From: Cupriavidus sp. WKF15 | GTDB lineage: Bacteria; Pseudomonadota; Gammaproteobacteria; Burkholderiales; Burkholderiaceae | Length of the DNA stretch: 64,000 bases | Assembly: GCF_029278605.1 (NCBI RefSeq) | Contig: NZ_CP119573.1 | Span: forward strand, 1,302,001 to 1,366,000 | Direction of reading: 5' to 3' | Shown here: positions 25,313 through 34,198 of the stretch, piece after piece | How the letters are laid out: each line of letters begins with the position of its first letter | Numbering within the stretch: position 1 is the stretch's first letter | Notes under the pieces: generated by a model | The model's input: the letters and a program-made list of their open reading frames with translations, nothing else | What the model was told of the DNA's origin: nothing | The model's database searches: none | Program-made: the position numbers and the translations under genes

Positions 25313-25329
25313 GATATTCGCGGAATATC
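25313..25329 (+). promoter_or_regulatory. Inverted repeat at the LysR start
   Basis: GATATTC-GCG-GAATATC, a perfect 7-bp dyad with 3-base spacer, ends 3 bases before the LysR ATG in the 103-bp divergent region. Its position suits LysR autoregulation and control of the CaiB operon. TTTTTTAGAAA and other AT-rich DNA just upstream may hold the promoters. Confidence 0.55.
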
Positions 25330-25332
25330 GAT

Positions 25333-26232
25333 ATGGATCTGCGCCAGCTCCAGCAGTTCGTCGCCCTGGCCGAAACGGGCAACTTCCACCGCGCGGCCGA
25401 GCGCCTGCACATGGCGCAGCCGCCGCTGTCGATCTCGATCCGCAAGCTCGAGGAGCAGCTTGGCACCGCGCTGTTCGTGCGCACGCCGCGCGGCGTCAGG
25501 CTGACGCAGGCCGGCGAGGCCGCGCTGCAGGACGCACGCCGCGCGCTGTTCCATGCCGGGCAGGCACGCGCGGCGGCCATGGCGGCCGCGCAGGGCGAGC
25601 GTGGCGCCTTGCGCATCGGCTTTATCGGCTCCGCCACCTATGCCCTGCTGCCAAAGCTGATCCCGGCGTTCCGCGCCGCGCACCCGGGCATCGAGCTGGT
25701 GCTGCAGGAGTCCACCACGGCTGCCATTCTCGACCAGCTCGAGAAGCACCGCCTCGACGCCGGGCTGGTCCGCTTCCCGATCCTGAGCAGCGGCGGCTAC
25801 ACGCTCACGCCGCTGGAAAGCGACGTCTTCGTTGCCGCGGTGCCCGCGGACAGCCCGCATGCCGGCGAGGAGTCCATTCCGTTGAAGTCGCTGGCGGCCG
25901 AGCCGTTCATCATGCATCCGGCGGCAGCGGTGCCCAACCTGCATGCCGTCGCCATGATGCTGTGCCAGCAGGCCGGCTTCGTGCCGCGCGTCACGCAGGA
26001 AGCGGTGCAGGTGCAGACCATCGTGAGCCTGGTGGAAAGCGGGTTGGGCGTGGCGCTGGTGCCCAGTGTGGCCACGCGTTATGCGAACCGCAGGGTGAAG
26101 TTCCTCCCGCTGTCCAGTCCGCGGCCGGCGGGGCGGATTGGCATTGCGCTGGCCGCGCGGGCCGATGATGCCGACCGGCAGGTGCAGAGGTTTCTTGCGG
26201 CGGCGCTGGCGGCGGTCGAAGGTGAAGGATGA
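25333..26232 (+). CDS. LysR-type transcriptional regulator
   Basis: Regulator of 299 residues. The HTH is in DLRQLQQFVALAETGNFHRA and PPLSISIRKLEEQLGTALF (residues 2-50), followed by the effector-binding domain (ALRIGFIGSATYALLPKLIP onward). It is of the CatR/BenM-like length and style. Divergent from the CaiB-MaoC-dehydrogenase operon, which it presumably controls; the effector is unknown. It ends 64 bp before the convergent LuxR-type gene, with a GC-rich hairpin in between. Confidence 0.92.
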   Translation: MDLRQLQQFVALAETGNFHRAAERLHMAQPPLSISIRKLEEQLGTALFVRTPRGVRLTQAGEAALQDARRALFHAGQARAAAMAAAQGERGALRIGFIGSATYALLPKLIPAFRAAHPGIELVLQESTTAAILDQLEKHRLDAGLVRFPILSSGGYTLTPLESDVFVAAVPADSPHAGEESIPLKSLAAEPFIMHPAAAVPNLHAVAMMLCQQAGFVPRVTQEAVQVQTIVSLVESGLGVALVPSVATRYANRRVKFLPLSSPRPAGRIGIALAARADDADRQVQRFLAAALAAVEGEG

Positions 26233-26252
26233 AGGGAGGCCTTGTCGTTCCT

Positions 26253-26283
26253 GGCGGGCGCCGGCGAATCCGCGGCGCCCGCC
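26253..26283. terminator. GC-rich hairpin between convergent genes
   Basis: Perfect 11-bp stem GGCGGGCGCCG / CGGCGCCCGCC with a 9-base loop. There is no T-run, so termination efficiency is uncertain, but the site between two gene ends fits. Confidence 0.5.
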
Positions 26284-26295
26284 AATACCGTCGAC

Positions 26296-27480
26296 TTACC
26301 CGTTCTTGCCCTGCTTTTCCCGAGGCCGGTCCGCCGGACATGCCCGCGCCCGCATCAGGTTCACGCCGGGCAACAAATGCAGCAGCCGCACCAGCTCGGA
26401 CTGCCGGTGCGTGCCGGTCTTGCGCAGCGTATCCCGGATATGCACCCGCACGGTATGCGGCGAAAGGAATTCCCGCTCGGCAATCTCATTGAGCGTTTCG
26501 CCGGCCGCCAGCCGGATGGCGATGATGCTTTCCTTGCGCGACAGGCCGAACAGCGAGGTCAGCACCGCCGCATCGAGCACCGAGCGCGATTCGGAATTGC
26601 CGAACAGCATCATCGCGGCGGGCAGTTGCCAGGGACCTTCGACCGGCTGGCGCGATACCAGCGGCGTCACGATGATCGGTACGGGCTGTCCGCCGGACGT
26701 GATGTGCATCCATGAGCCCGCGGCGGCATCGGCGCCGCGGCCGCGCACGGCACCCTCCAGCAGCCGCTGCAGCACCGCCTGCAGCGAGGCGTCGCGCGCG
26801 TGCAGCACTCCCTGTTCCAGCGCAAGGTGGCTGTCGGCCTGGACCAGCGCCTCGGCCCAGCTATTGGCGTAGCGCACGCGCATATCCGCCTGCAGCACCA
26901 TCACGCCGAAGTCGAGCGTGTCGAGCCCGGCGAGCCCCAGCGAGGCCAGTCCGCTCAGCTCGAAGTTGCGCTGCTGCATGCGCGCGGCGCGGACCCAGTG
27001 CGGCATGACATGGGCCAGGCGGCGCTCGCGCGCGGTGCCGTCGAGACGGCCGTGCCCGGTACGGGTGCCACTCATGAGCACGCAGATCTCGGCGGTGTCG
27101 ACGAGCCGGAAGCCCTGTTCCAGTCCGCTGCCGTCAGCGGCAACGGCAACGTCAACCGCGGATGCGCCACCATCCTCCATGGCCAGAGCGGCGCCGGACG
27201 TGGCGTGCGCCGTTCCGGCATGCGCCGGCTGGCCCGGGGCGGACGGCGGAATGACCCCGTCTGGCAGGCCGATACCGCTGGTGAAACATCCATGCGGGGT
27301 CACGCCGAGCCGGGCATGGCCGGCGAGCTTGTCCCAGATCAGGTAGCGTGGGCTGCCTGTGCCTGTATAGCGGGAAAAAAGGTCCAGTGCGGCGGGCATG
27401 GCCGCCACGTCCATTGCGGACTCATAGATAGAGTCGACCAGACGATGAAAGTCCTCGTCGACACTCGGGTGTTCGCCCAT
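26296..27480 (-). CDS. LuxR-type HTH transcriptional regulator
   Basis: Regulator of about 394 residues. The C-terminal LuxR-type HTH is visible as LFGLSRKESIIAIRLAAGET, LNEIAEREFLSPHTVRVHIR and then DTLRKTGTHRQSELVRLL (about residues 310-375). The middle part contains a PAS-like segment, LDFGVMVLQADMRVRYANSW. The start is taken at ATG 27480 because GGGGGAA lies 6 bases before it; an upstream ATG at 27522 lacks such a site. No receiver domain is seen. It stands alone, and its targets and signal are unknown. The N-terminal 200 residues match no domain I can name. Confidence 0.82.
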   Translation of the reverse strand: MGEHPSVDEDFHRLVDSIYESAMDVAAMPAALDLFSRYTGTGSPRYLIWDKLAGHARLGVTPHGCFTSGIGLPDGVIPPSAPGQPAHAGTAHATSGAALAMEDGGASAVDVAVAADGSGLEQGFRLVDTAEICVLMSGTRTGHGRLDGTARERRLAHVMPHWVRAARMQQRNFELSGLASLGLAGLDTLDFGVMVLQADMRVRYANSWAEALVQADSHLALEQGVLHARDASLQAVLQRLLEGAVRGRGADAAAGSWMHITSGGQPVPIIVTPLVSRQPVEGPWQLPAAMMLFGNSESRSVLDAAVLTSLFGLSRKESIIAIRLAAGETLNEIAEREFLSPHTVRVHIRDTLRKTGTHRQSELVRLLHLLPGVNLMRARACPADRPREKQGKNG

Positions 27481-27690
27481 ATTCTGTTCCCCCGGTGGCA
27501 AACGCCTTTTACTGATCGCCATTTTCTAATGGCTGCTGTCTTTACCCGTACCGCCAATGCCCAGCCCGGGCGTTCTGTTGCGCGCCGTGGCGGCGGTGCC
27601 GTGGCTCAACGGCACCGCATGCAGTATGCCCCCAAACATCGTCCATGCCTGAATGTCGACAATCATGCCAAACAATCCTGTCGGTCTTAT

Positions 27691-27728
27691 CCCCATTTTT
27701 GGGGGCTACATTCCCGCGAAGCGGGAAT
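27691..27728. other. Two adjacent hairpins in the LuxR/MscS intergenic region
   Basis: CCCC-ATTTTT-GGGG at 27691-27704 and the perfect 8-bp dyad ATTCCCGC-GAA-GCGGGAAT at 27710-27728. They lie upstream of the LuxR-type gene and downstream of the MscS gene, so they could terminate mscS transcription or be part of a repeat element. Confidence 0.5.
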
Positions 27729-27877
27729 GACCGGCCGAACGGCTATATGTCGACGCCTGCATAACACGCAGGGATGTTAATGCGCCGCGCGGAGTATGAA
27801 ATGGTTTTTTGAAGCCGGAGCGGCGGTGGCGTTTCGCAAAAGCGACAGCGCATTCATTCCTGCGTGATGCTCGCATC

Positions 27878-30178
27878 TCATTCCGAACGCGAGATGACGG
27901 CTTCTGCGCTTGCCGTGCCGGCCGTCCCGCCATCGAGCCGGATGGTCAGGCTTGGCGAGGCCAGGCGGATGCCGTTGGCGTCGAACTGCCGCTTGAGCAG
28001 CGCATTGAACGCGCGGGTGATCTCCGCCTGCATCAGCGGGCGGGTCTTGACCTGCGCCATCACCACCGGGCCGCCCGGGTCGAAGCGGTCGAGGCCCAGG
28101 ATTTCCAGGCCGGACAGCAGCTTGCGCGTGTAGCGGTGATCGCGCGCGATCTGGCTGCCGGTGGACCGGATCAGGTCCAGGGCGCGGTCCAGGTCGCTCT
28201 GGTAGGCGAGGCAAATATTGAATACGGCATAGCCATATCCGCGCGACAGGTTCTTCACGGCCTTGATCTGGCTGTACGGCAGCGTATGCAGGGCACCCTT
28301 GCCGTCGCGCAGCTTGACGGTGCGGATGGTCATGGCTTCGACCACGCCGGCGTGGTCGGGCAGTTCGATGGAGTCGCCGATGGCGATCGAATCCTCGATC
28401 ACGATGAAGAGCCCGGTGATCAGGTCCTGGACCAGGCTTTGCGCGCCGAAGCCGATCGCCAGGCCGACCACGCCGGCGCCCGCGAGCAGCGGCGTGACAT
28501 TGACCCCCAGGTTGGCCAGCACCACCATCATGGCGATGACCAGCAGCGCGACGAACGACGCGTTGCGCACCAGCGGCAGGATGGTCTTGGCACGCAGGCT
28601 CGGCTGTGCGGCGGCACGGCCATGCGTGGGAGACAGCGCCTGCGTGATGGCCGTATCGATCACTAGCCAGGTCAGCCATGCGAGCAGCACCGTGGCGGTG
28701 ACGCTCAGCAGGGACTCCGCGATGTGCCGCCTCGCCGGCGAGCTTTCCACCAGGTGCAGCACGGAGGTTCCCCAGATACGCGCGCCCAGTTCGACCACGG
28801 TGGCCCAGATCACCACGCGCACCAGCGCCATGGCGAAGCGCCCGAAGCGTTGCAGGTAGGCGGAGCGTCGCCGGTCGCGGATGCGGGGCGCGCGAACGCG
28901 CGCTTTCGGGGAGCGGCCGGCGACCAGCGTCAGCAGCAGCGCGATGACAAACAGTGCCACCGAGGCCACCGTGCGGCGCAGGAAGACGTCGGCATGGCCG
29001 GTGGCCAGTATGGTGCCGATCACGGAAGCCACCACCACGGCCAGCACGGGCAGGTGCCAGGCCTGGCCGGCCAGGCGCAGCAGGTCCGTCAGGGCCGGAT
29101 GCGACTGGCGGAACTCGAGGGGCCGCTGCGCGATGAGCTGGCCGACCTGGCGCCGGAAGCGCAGCGCGAACACGCCGATCAGGATCGCCGCGGCGACGTT
29201 GGCCGCCGTGGAAAGCAGGGCGCAGAGGTTATTGCCGAGCACGGACGTGATGCGGCTGTCGGTGGCGCTGTTACCCAGCGCGGCGAGAGCACCGGTGCAG
29301 AACAGCAGCCACGGCGAGCGCGTCAGCAACTGGTGCACCGCCAACCGCCGGTGCGCGGTGCGGAACAGCGCGAAGATGACCTGGCAGGCCGCGGCCGCGA
29401 TCGCACCGGCGACGATGGCGTGGGCCACCATCACGGCAGCGACGCTCGCCGGCGCTTGCGAGAAGTGCCGGTAGGCAAGCAGCACCGTAAGCCCGAATGC
29501 CGCCACCCAAGGTCCGATGCGCCGCAGCATATAGATGCCGACATCCATCCATGACGGCACGTCAGGGAGCCCGCTGCGCGGCTTGCGCAACAGCGCCACG
29601 GCGCTTTCGGCATGCTTGCGGCGCCGTACCCGGATCCGGTGGCCGATTTCCCACAAGACCCAGCCGCACAGCGCCCAGCCACCAATGACGATGACGAACT
29701 CGCGCAGCGAGTCCAGTGCCGGGCGCGTGCCGTTGAGCGTCGCGGCGGCATGCCATTCCTCGGCGGCGAATTGCGAGCGCCAGCGCCAGTAGTGCCAAGG
29801 GCCGTGGTCCGTGCGCAGTTGCGTATCGACTTCATCGAGTGCCTGGGCCACGGCGCCGATCAGCCCCGGCGACGAGGCCGGCGCAACCGGCGCCGACGCC
29901 GAGGCGGTCAGCCCGCTGCGCAGCGCCCGCAGTTGCTCGAGCAGGGCCTTGCGCTGCGTATCGTCCTGCAAGGTGCCGATCACCTGGTCGAGCGACTCGG
30001 TCAGCGGGACGCTGGCCGGCGCGGCCTTGGCATCGCCGTGCTGTATCGCGGCAACCAGCGGGTTTGCCGGCGCCGCGCCGGCGGGCGCGCGGGGCAGCAG
30101 CGTCAGCAGCAGCGCGGTCAGGAGCAGCCAGGCAAGCCGGCGCGCGCAGCCAGGGGCTTCAGGGAGAAGAGGGCGCAT
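27878..30178 (-). CDS. Large MscS family mechanosensitive channel
   Basis: Inner-membrane channel of 766 residues with an N-terminal signal-like helix (LAWLLLTALLLTLLPRAPAG). A periplasmic part is rich in Ala/Gln/Leu (about 40-140), and about ten hydrophobic helices follow to residue 560. The conserved pore and beta domain of MscS come next: GVNVTPLLAGAGVVGLAIGF, then AQSLVQDLITGLFIVIEDSI and VGDSIELP-like IAIGDSIELPDHAGVVEAMT. It is larger than E. coli MscS (286) and closer to the YbiO class. It protects against hypo-osmotic shock by opening under membrane tension. Single gene, no partner seen. Confidence 0.93.
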   Translation of the reverse strand: MRPLLPEAPGCARRLAWLLLTALLLTLLPRAPAGAAPANPLVAAIQHGDAKAAPASVPLTESLDQVIGTLQDDTQRKALLEQLRALRSGLTASASAPVAPASSPGLIGAVAQALDEVDTQLRTDHGPWHYWRWRSQFAAEEWHAAATLNGTRPALDSLREFVIVIGGWALCGWVLWEIGHRIRVRRRKHAESAVALLRKPRSGLPDVPSWMDVGIYMLRRIGPWVAAFGLTVLLAYRHFSQAPASVAAVMVAHAIVAGAIAAAACQVIFALFRTAHRRLAVHQLLTRSPWLLFCTGALAALGNSATDSRITSVLGNNLCALLSTAANVAAAILIGVFALRFRRQVGQLIAQRPLEFRQSHPALTDLLRLAGQAWHLPVLAVVVASVIGTILATGHADVFLRRTVASVALFVIALLLTLVAGRSPKARVRAPRIRDRRRSAYLQRFGRFAMALVRVVIWATVVELGARIWGTSVLHLVESSPARRHIAESLLSVTATVLLAWLTWLVIDTAITQALSPTHGRAAAQPSLRAKTILPLVRNASFVALLVIAMMVVLANLGVNVTPLLAGAGVVGLAIGFGAQSLVQDLITGLFIVIEDSIAIGDSIELPDHAGVVEAMTIRTVKLRDGKGALHTLPYSQIKAVKNLSRGYGYAVFNICLAYQSDLDRALDLIRSTGSQIARDHRYTRKLLSGLEILGLDRFDPGGPVVMAQVKTRPLMQAEITRAFNALLKRQFDANGIRLASPSLTIRLDGGTAGTASAEAVISRSE

Positions 30179-30464
30179 GGGATCCGGGGGCCGTCGCGGT
30201 CAAGCCTTCCATGCGCGACACTGTAGCGCATTGGTCCCACCGCGGTCTCGAAGTCGAGCCCCCGACAGTGGTGTTGTTCGGCCTCGAGGGCCGGGAAAGT
30301 GGCGTATCGGTGCATTCGTCGCTTCCGACGATGCGTGTCAGGGCCCGATCCACGAATCTCGAACCCGCTCCGGCGCTCCAGCGGCGCCGGTTTCTGACAC
30401 CAGCATCGGGCCTGTCGCGTGGGCGGCAATGACCCGGCAAAACCAAGATGGAAGGAAGACGGTA

Positions 30465-31250
30465 ATGGAACTCAATGCATCGGTATCGGCCATCGTGACC
30501 GGCGGCGCCTCGGGCCTGGGCGCGGCGACCGCCCGCGCGCTGGCGGCGCAGGGCGTGCGCGTGGCGCTGTTCGACCTCAACGCCGAGAAGGGCGAAGCGC
30601 TGGCACGCGAACTAGGCGGCGTGTTCTGCCAGGTCAACGTGACGTCCGAATCCGAAGTCGAGGCCGGCTTCGCCAAGGCGCGCGCCGCCATCGGCCAGGA
30701 ACGCATCCTGGTCAATTGCGCCGGCACCGGTAATGCAATCAAGACCGCCTCGCGCTCGAAGGAAGACCCGTCGCAGATCAAGTTCTTCCCGACTGACGCA
30801 TTCGAACGCATCATCCAGATCAACCTGATCGGGACCTTCCGCTGCATCTCGCGCTCGGCCGCCGGCATGCTGACGCTGGACCCCACCGCCAGCGGCGATC
30901 GCGGCGTGATCATCAGCACGGCATCGGTGGCGGCGCAGGACGGCCAGATTGGCCAGGCGTCCTATTCGGCATCGAAGGCCGGCGTGGTCGGCATGACGCT
31001 GCCGATCGCGCGCGACCTGTCCGGCGAAGGCGTCCGCGTCAACACCATCCTGCCGGGCATCTTCAATACGCCGCTGCTGCAGGGCGCGCCCGAGAACGTC
31101 AAGGCCGCGCTGGGCGCGTCGGTGCCGTTCCCCAAGCGCCTGGGCCAGCCGGAAGAGTTCGCCTCGCTCGCGGTGGAGATGTGCCGCAATGGCTATTTCA
31201 ATGGCGAATCGGTGCGCCTGGACGGCGCCATCCGCATGGCACCGCGCTGA
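30465..31250 (+). CDS. SDR family 3-hydroxyacyl-CoA dehydrogenase (HSD10-like)
   Basis: Short-chain dehydrogenase of 261 residues. The cofactor motif is VTGGASGLGAATAR (about residues 11-24), and Asp is in ALFDLN (NAD preference). NCAGTG, Ser in IISTASVAAQDG, and the catalytic Tyr/Lys in ASYSASKAG are all present. It is similar in style to type II 3-hydroxyacyl-CoA dehydrogenases, with the long insert after strand 4 (KTASRSKEDPSQIKFFPTDA). The frame runs upstream to 29811, but the conserved N-terminus begins at ATG 30465, with GGAAGAC before it. It pairs with the acyl-CoA ligase 83 bp downstream. Confidence 0.9.
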   Translation: MELNASVSAIVTGGASGLGAATARALAAQGVRVALFDLNAEKGEALARELGGVFCQVNVTSESEVEAGFAKARAAIGQERILVNCAGTGNAIKTASRSKEDPSQIKFFPTDAFERIIQINLIGTFRCISRSAAGMLTLDPTASGDRGVIISTASVAAQDGQIGQASYSASKAGVVGMTLPIARDLSGEGVRVNTILPGIFNTPLLQGAPENVKAALGASVPFPKRLGQPEEFASLAVEMCRNGYFNGESVRLDGAIRMAPR

Positions 31251-31333
31251 TCCCGCAACACGGATTCCGCAGATGACCGCTGCGGCCCGGCCTGGCCGGG
31301 CCGGGCCGTCACTACATAAAGGGGGAGACGTCG

Positions 31334-32914
31334 ATGGATTTCAGCTACCTGGCCACGCTGCCTCGGGCCGTGCGCCACTTTGCCAGCCTCAGGCCCGACG
31401 CGGTGGCCTACTCGTTCGAAGGCCGGCACACCACCTATGCTGAGTTCGAGCGCAACACCAGCCGCGTCGCGCAGGCACTGCTCGCCGCCGGCGTGCGTGC
31501 CGGCGACCATATCGGCTACATCGGCAAGAACTGCGACCACTATTTCGAGGCCTGGATCGGTGCCGCAAAGATGGGCGCGGTCATGACGCCGGCAAGCTGG
31601 CGGCTGGCACCGCCCGAGGTGGAGTTCATCGTCGGCCACAGCGATGCCGTACTGCTGCTGGTGGGGCCGGAGTCCGCGGCAATGGTGCAGGGTTTGCTGC
31701 CCGCATTGCCGATGGTGCGGCAGGTGGTTGCCATGGAGGCCGGAAGCCACGCCGACTGGCCGCTCTATACGGACTGGCGCGATGCGCATCCGGCCACACT
31801 GCCCGATCACCAGCCCGATACGCATGACGTCGTGCTGCAGCTCTACACCTCGGGTACCACCGGGCGGCCCAAGGGCGCCATGCTGACCCATCGCAACCTG
31901 ACCATCGGCACCGAGGTCAGCGAGCGCGAGTCGATTCCCTGGTCGCACTGGACGGCGGACGATATCTCGCTGGTGGCGATGCCGGTCGCGCATATCGGCG
32001 GCTCCGGCTGGGGCCTGCGCAACCTGCTGTCGGGCGCCAAGGGCGTGGTGGCCAGGGAGTTCGATCCGCGCGCGGTGCTCGACTTCATCGAGCACGAGCG
32101 CATCAGCAAGCTGTTCATGGTGCCGGCCGCGATGCAGATCGTGCTGCGCGATCCGCGTGCGCGCGCGGTGGACTATTCGCGCCTGAAGTATCTGCTGTAC
32201 GGCGCGGCGCCGATTCCGGCGGCGCTGCTGCGCGAGGGCATCGAGGTCTTCGGCTGTGGCTTCGTGCAGCAGTACGGCATGACGGAAACCACCGGCACGG
32301 TGGTGGCGCTGCCGCCGGAAGACCACACCATCGAGGAAGTGCCGCGCATGCGTGCGGCCGGCAAGCCGCTGCCGGGCGTGGAGCTGAAGGTGGTGGATTA
32401 CGAAGGGCGCGAACTGGCATCTGGAGAAGTGGGCGAAGTGGTGGTCCGCTCGGCCCACAATATGTCCGGCTACTGGAAACAGCCCGAGGAGACCGCGCGC
32501 ACGATCGACGCCGATGGCTGGCTGCGTACCGGCGATGCGGGCTACCTGGATGCGCAGGGGTATCTCTACATCCATGACCGCGTCAAGGACATGATCATCA
32601 GCGGTGGCGAAAACGTCTATCCCGCCGAGGTGGAGAGCGCCATCTACGGCCACCCGATCGTGGCGGATGTCGCCGTGATCGGCGTGCCTGATGAGAAGTG
32701 GGGCGAGGCGGTCAAGGCCATCGTCGTGCTCAAGCCGGGGCAGGGCGCGGACCTGGACAGCATCATCAGCTGGACACGGCAGCGGCTGGCCGGGTTCAAG
32801 GTGCCGAAGAGCATCGATTTCGTCGAAGCCCTGCCGCGCAACCCGTCGGGCAAGCTGCTGCGCCGCAAGCTGCGCGAGCCGTTCTGGGAAGGGATGGGGC
32901 GGCAGGTCAATTGA
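31334..32914 (+). CDS. AMP-dependent acyl-CoA synthetase/ligase
   Basis: ANL-superfamily ligase of 526 residues. The motifs in order are LYTSGTTGRPKGAMLTHRN (about residue 170), YGMTETTG, LRTGDAGYLDAQGYLYIHDR, KDMIISGGENVYPAEVE, and the C-terminal NPSGKLLRRKLRE with the catalytic Lys. It closely follows the medium/long-chain fatty acid CoA ligase pattern. GGGGGAG lies before ATG 31334. With the upstream SDR it suggests beta-oxidation-type handling of a fatty or aryl-alkanoic acid. A strong terminator follows at 32943. Confidence 0.94.
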   Translation: MDFSYLATLPRAVRHFASLRPDAVAYSFEGRHTTYAEFERNTSRVAQALLAAGVRAGDHIGYIGKNCDHYFEAWIGAAKMGAVMTPASWRLAPPEVEFIVGHSDAVLLLVGPESAAMVQGLLPALPMVRQVVAMEAGSHADWPLYTDWRDAHPATLPDHQPDTHDVVLQLYTSGTTGRPKGAMLTHRNLTIGTEVSERESIPWSHWTADDISLVAMPVAHIGGSGWGLRNLLSGAKGVVAREFDPRAVLDFIEHERISKLFMVPAAMQIVLRDPRARAVDYSRLKYLLYGAAPIPAALLREGIEVFGCGFVQQYGMTETTGTVVALPPEDHTIEEVPRMRAAGKPLPGVELKVVDYEGRELASGEVGEVVVRSAHNMSGYWKQPEETARTIDADGWLRTGDAGYLDAQGYLYIHDRVKDMIISGGENVYPAEVESAIYGHPIVADVAVIGVPDEKWGEAVKAIVVLKPGQGADLDSIISWTRQRLAGFKVPKSIDFVEALPRNPSGKLLRRKLREPFWEGMGRQVN

Positions 32915-32942
32915 CCATCTCTGCCGTACCGGCAGGAAGGAA

Positions 32943-32983
32943 GAAGGGCCCGGTTCCTCATGGAACCGGGCCCTTCGGTCTTT
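32943..32983. terminator. Strong bidirectional terminator
   Basis: Perfect 15-bp stem GAAGGGCCCGGTTCC / GGAACCGGGCCCTTC with TCAT loop, followed by GGTCTTT on the plus strand. It lies between convergent genes ending at 32914 (+) and 33007 (-). Confidence 0.9.
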
Positions 32984-33006
32984 CGGCTACGCCTTTGTGG
33001 CGCGGC

Positions 33007-33999
33007 TCAGTCCGCCTGGATATTGAATTCCTTGACGATCTTCGTGTAGCGCGCCGTGTCCGTGGCCAGCAGCTTCTGCAGCACGGCAGGCTCGCCGCCC
33101 ACCGGGGTGACGGCAATGGTCGCCATGCGCGCCACCACGTCGGGCATTTTCAGGATCTCGTTGATATGCCCGTTGAGCGTGCCCACGAGTTCCGGCGACA
33201 TGCCCTTGGGCCCCAGCAGCGCCTGCCAGGCACCGATCTCCACATCCTTGTAGCCCTGTTCGGCCAGCGTCGGGACATTGGGCGCGAACGGCGAGCGCTT
33301 CTGGTCAGCCACGGCGATCGGGACCAGGCTGCCGTTGCCGACATACTGGGCCACCGCGCCGTAGGTGACGAAGGTCACCGGCACCTGCCCGCCCAGCACG
33401 TCGACGATCGCCGGGGCCAGGCCGCGGTAAGGCACCTGGTTGATCTTGACGCCGGCGGACTTGTTGAATAGTTCGCCCATGATGTGCATCGGCGAGCCGT
33501 TGCCCGGCGTGGCATAGGTTTCCACCTTGCCCGCCTTGGCCCGCGCGACCAGGTCGCTGACCTTGGTGATGCCGGTGCCCTTGTTCACCACTACGAACAG
33601 CGACTGCGTGCCGATCTGCGTGATCGGCGTGAAGTCGCGCTGCACATCGTAGCTGGCGCCAGTGCCCGGCTTCAGCACCAGCGCCGCGATGGCGAGGGTG
33701 TTCGGCGCCAGCAGCAGCGTGTAGCCGTCGGGGTTGGCGCGCGACACGTAGGCGCTGCCGATGGTGCCGGCCGCGCCGGTGCGGTTCTCGACCACGACCG
33801 ATTGCTTCAGGCGCGGCGCCAGCTTTTCGGCGAACAGGCGGGCCAGCACGTCGACGTCGCCGCCGGCAGGGTAGGCGACCACGATCGTGATCGGCTTGTT
33901 GGGGTAGTTGCCCTGCGCCAGGGCGGAGCCGCCGGCGAGCATGGCGGCGGCGCCTGCCGCGATGACGGTGGCAAGGACTTTGCGGCGTGCAGACTTCAT
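33007..33999 (-). CDS. Bug/TctC family periplasmic solute receptor
   Basis: Receptor of 330 residues with a signal peptide (MKSARRKVLATVIAAGAAAM, cleavage near ALAQG). The family motif is ITIVVAYPAGGDVDVLAR, then ENRTGAAGTIGSAYV and VKINQVPYRGLAPAIVDVLG. The start at 33999 is chosen for AGAGGT five bases upstream and because it begins the signal peptide. It lies 199 bp downstream of the porin gene in the same direction, so the porin promoter with its shared operator may also drive it. It would capture the substrate of the neighbouring Rieske pathway in the periplasm (inference). No TctA/TctB genes accompany it. Confidence 0.93.
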   Translation of the reverse strand: MKSARRKVLATVIAAGAAAMLAGGSALAQGNYPNKPITIVVAYPAGGDVDVLARLFAEKLAPRLKQSVVVENRTGAAGTIGSAYVSRANPDGYTLLLAPNTLAIAALVLKPGTGASYDVQRDFTPITQIGTQSLFVVVNKGTGITKVSDLVARAKAGKVETYATPGNGSPMHIMGELFNKSAGVKINQVPYRGLAPAIVDVLGGQVPVTFVTYGAVAQYVGNGSLVPIAVADQKRSPFAPNVPTLAEQGYKDVEIGAWQALLGPKGMSPELVGTLNGHINEILKMPDVVARMATIAVTPVGGEPAVLQKLLATDTARYTKIVKEFNIQAD

Positions 34000-34198
34000 G
34001 GTGGACCTCTGAAAACTGGGGTCCGGCGCACCTGGCGTGCGCGCGGACGATGGCAAGTGAGTGCTTCAGGGCAGCCGCGTGCGGGTGCTGGCCGGGAGGC
34101 CAGGGCGGAAGCCGCGCGGACTATGGCGTGCCAATGGATGGTTCGCCTCGAACGCGGCGGCCGGGGATCGCGCCCGACCGCCACGTTGCGTACGTCTC

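Noticed and set aside
29811..31250. 479-codon plus frame ending in the SDR
   Set aside because: The first 218 codons are antisense to the mscS gene and intergenic DNA; the SDR motif begins directly after ATG 30465, which has a ribosome site.
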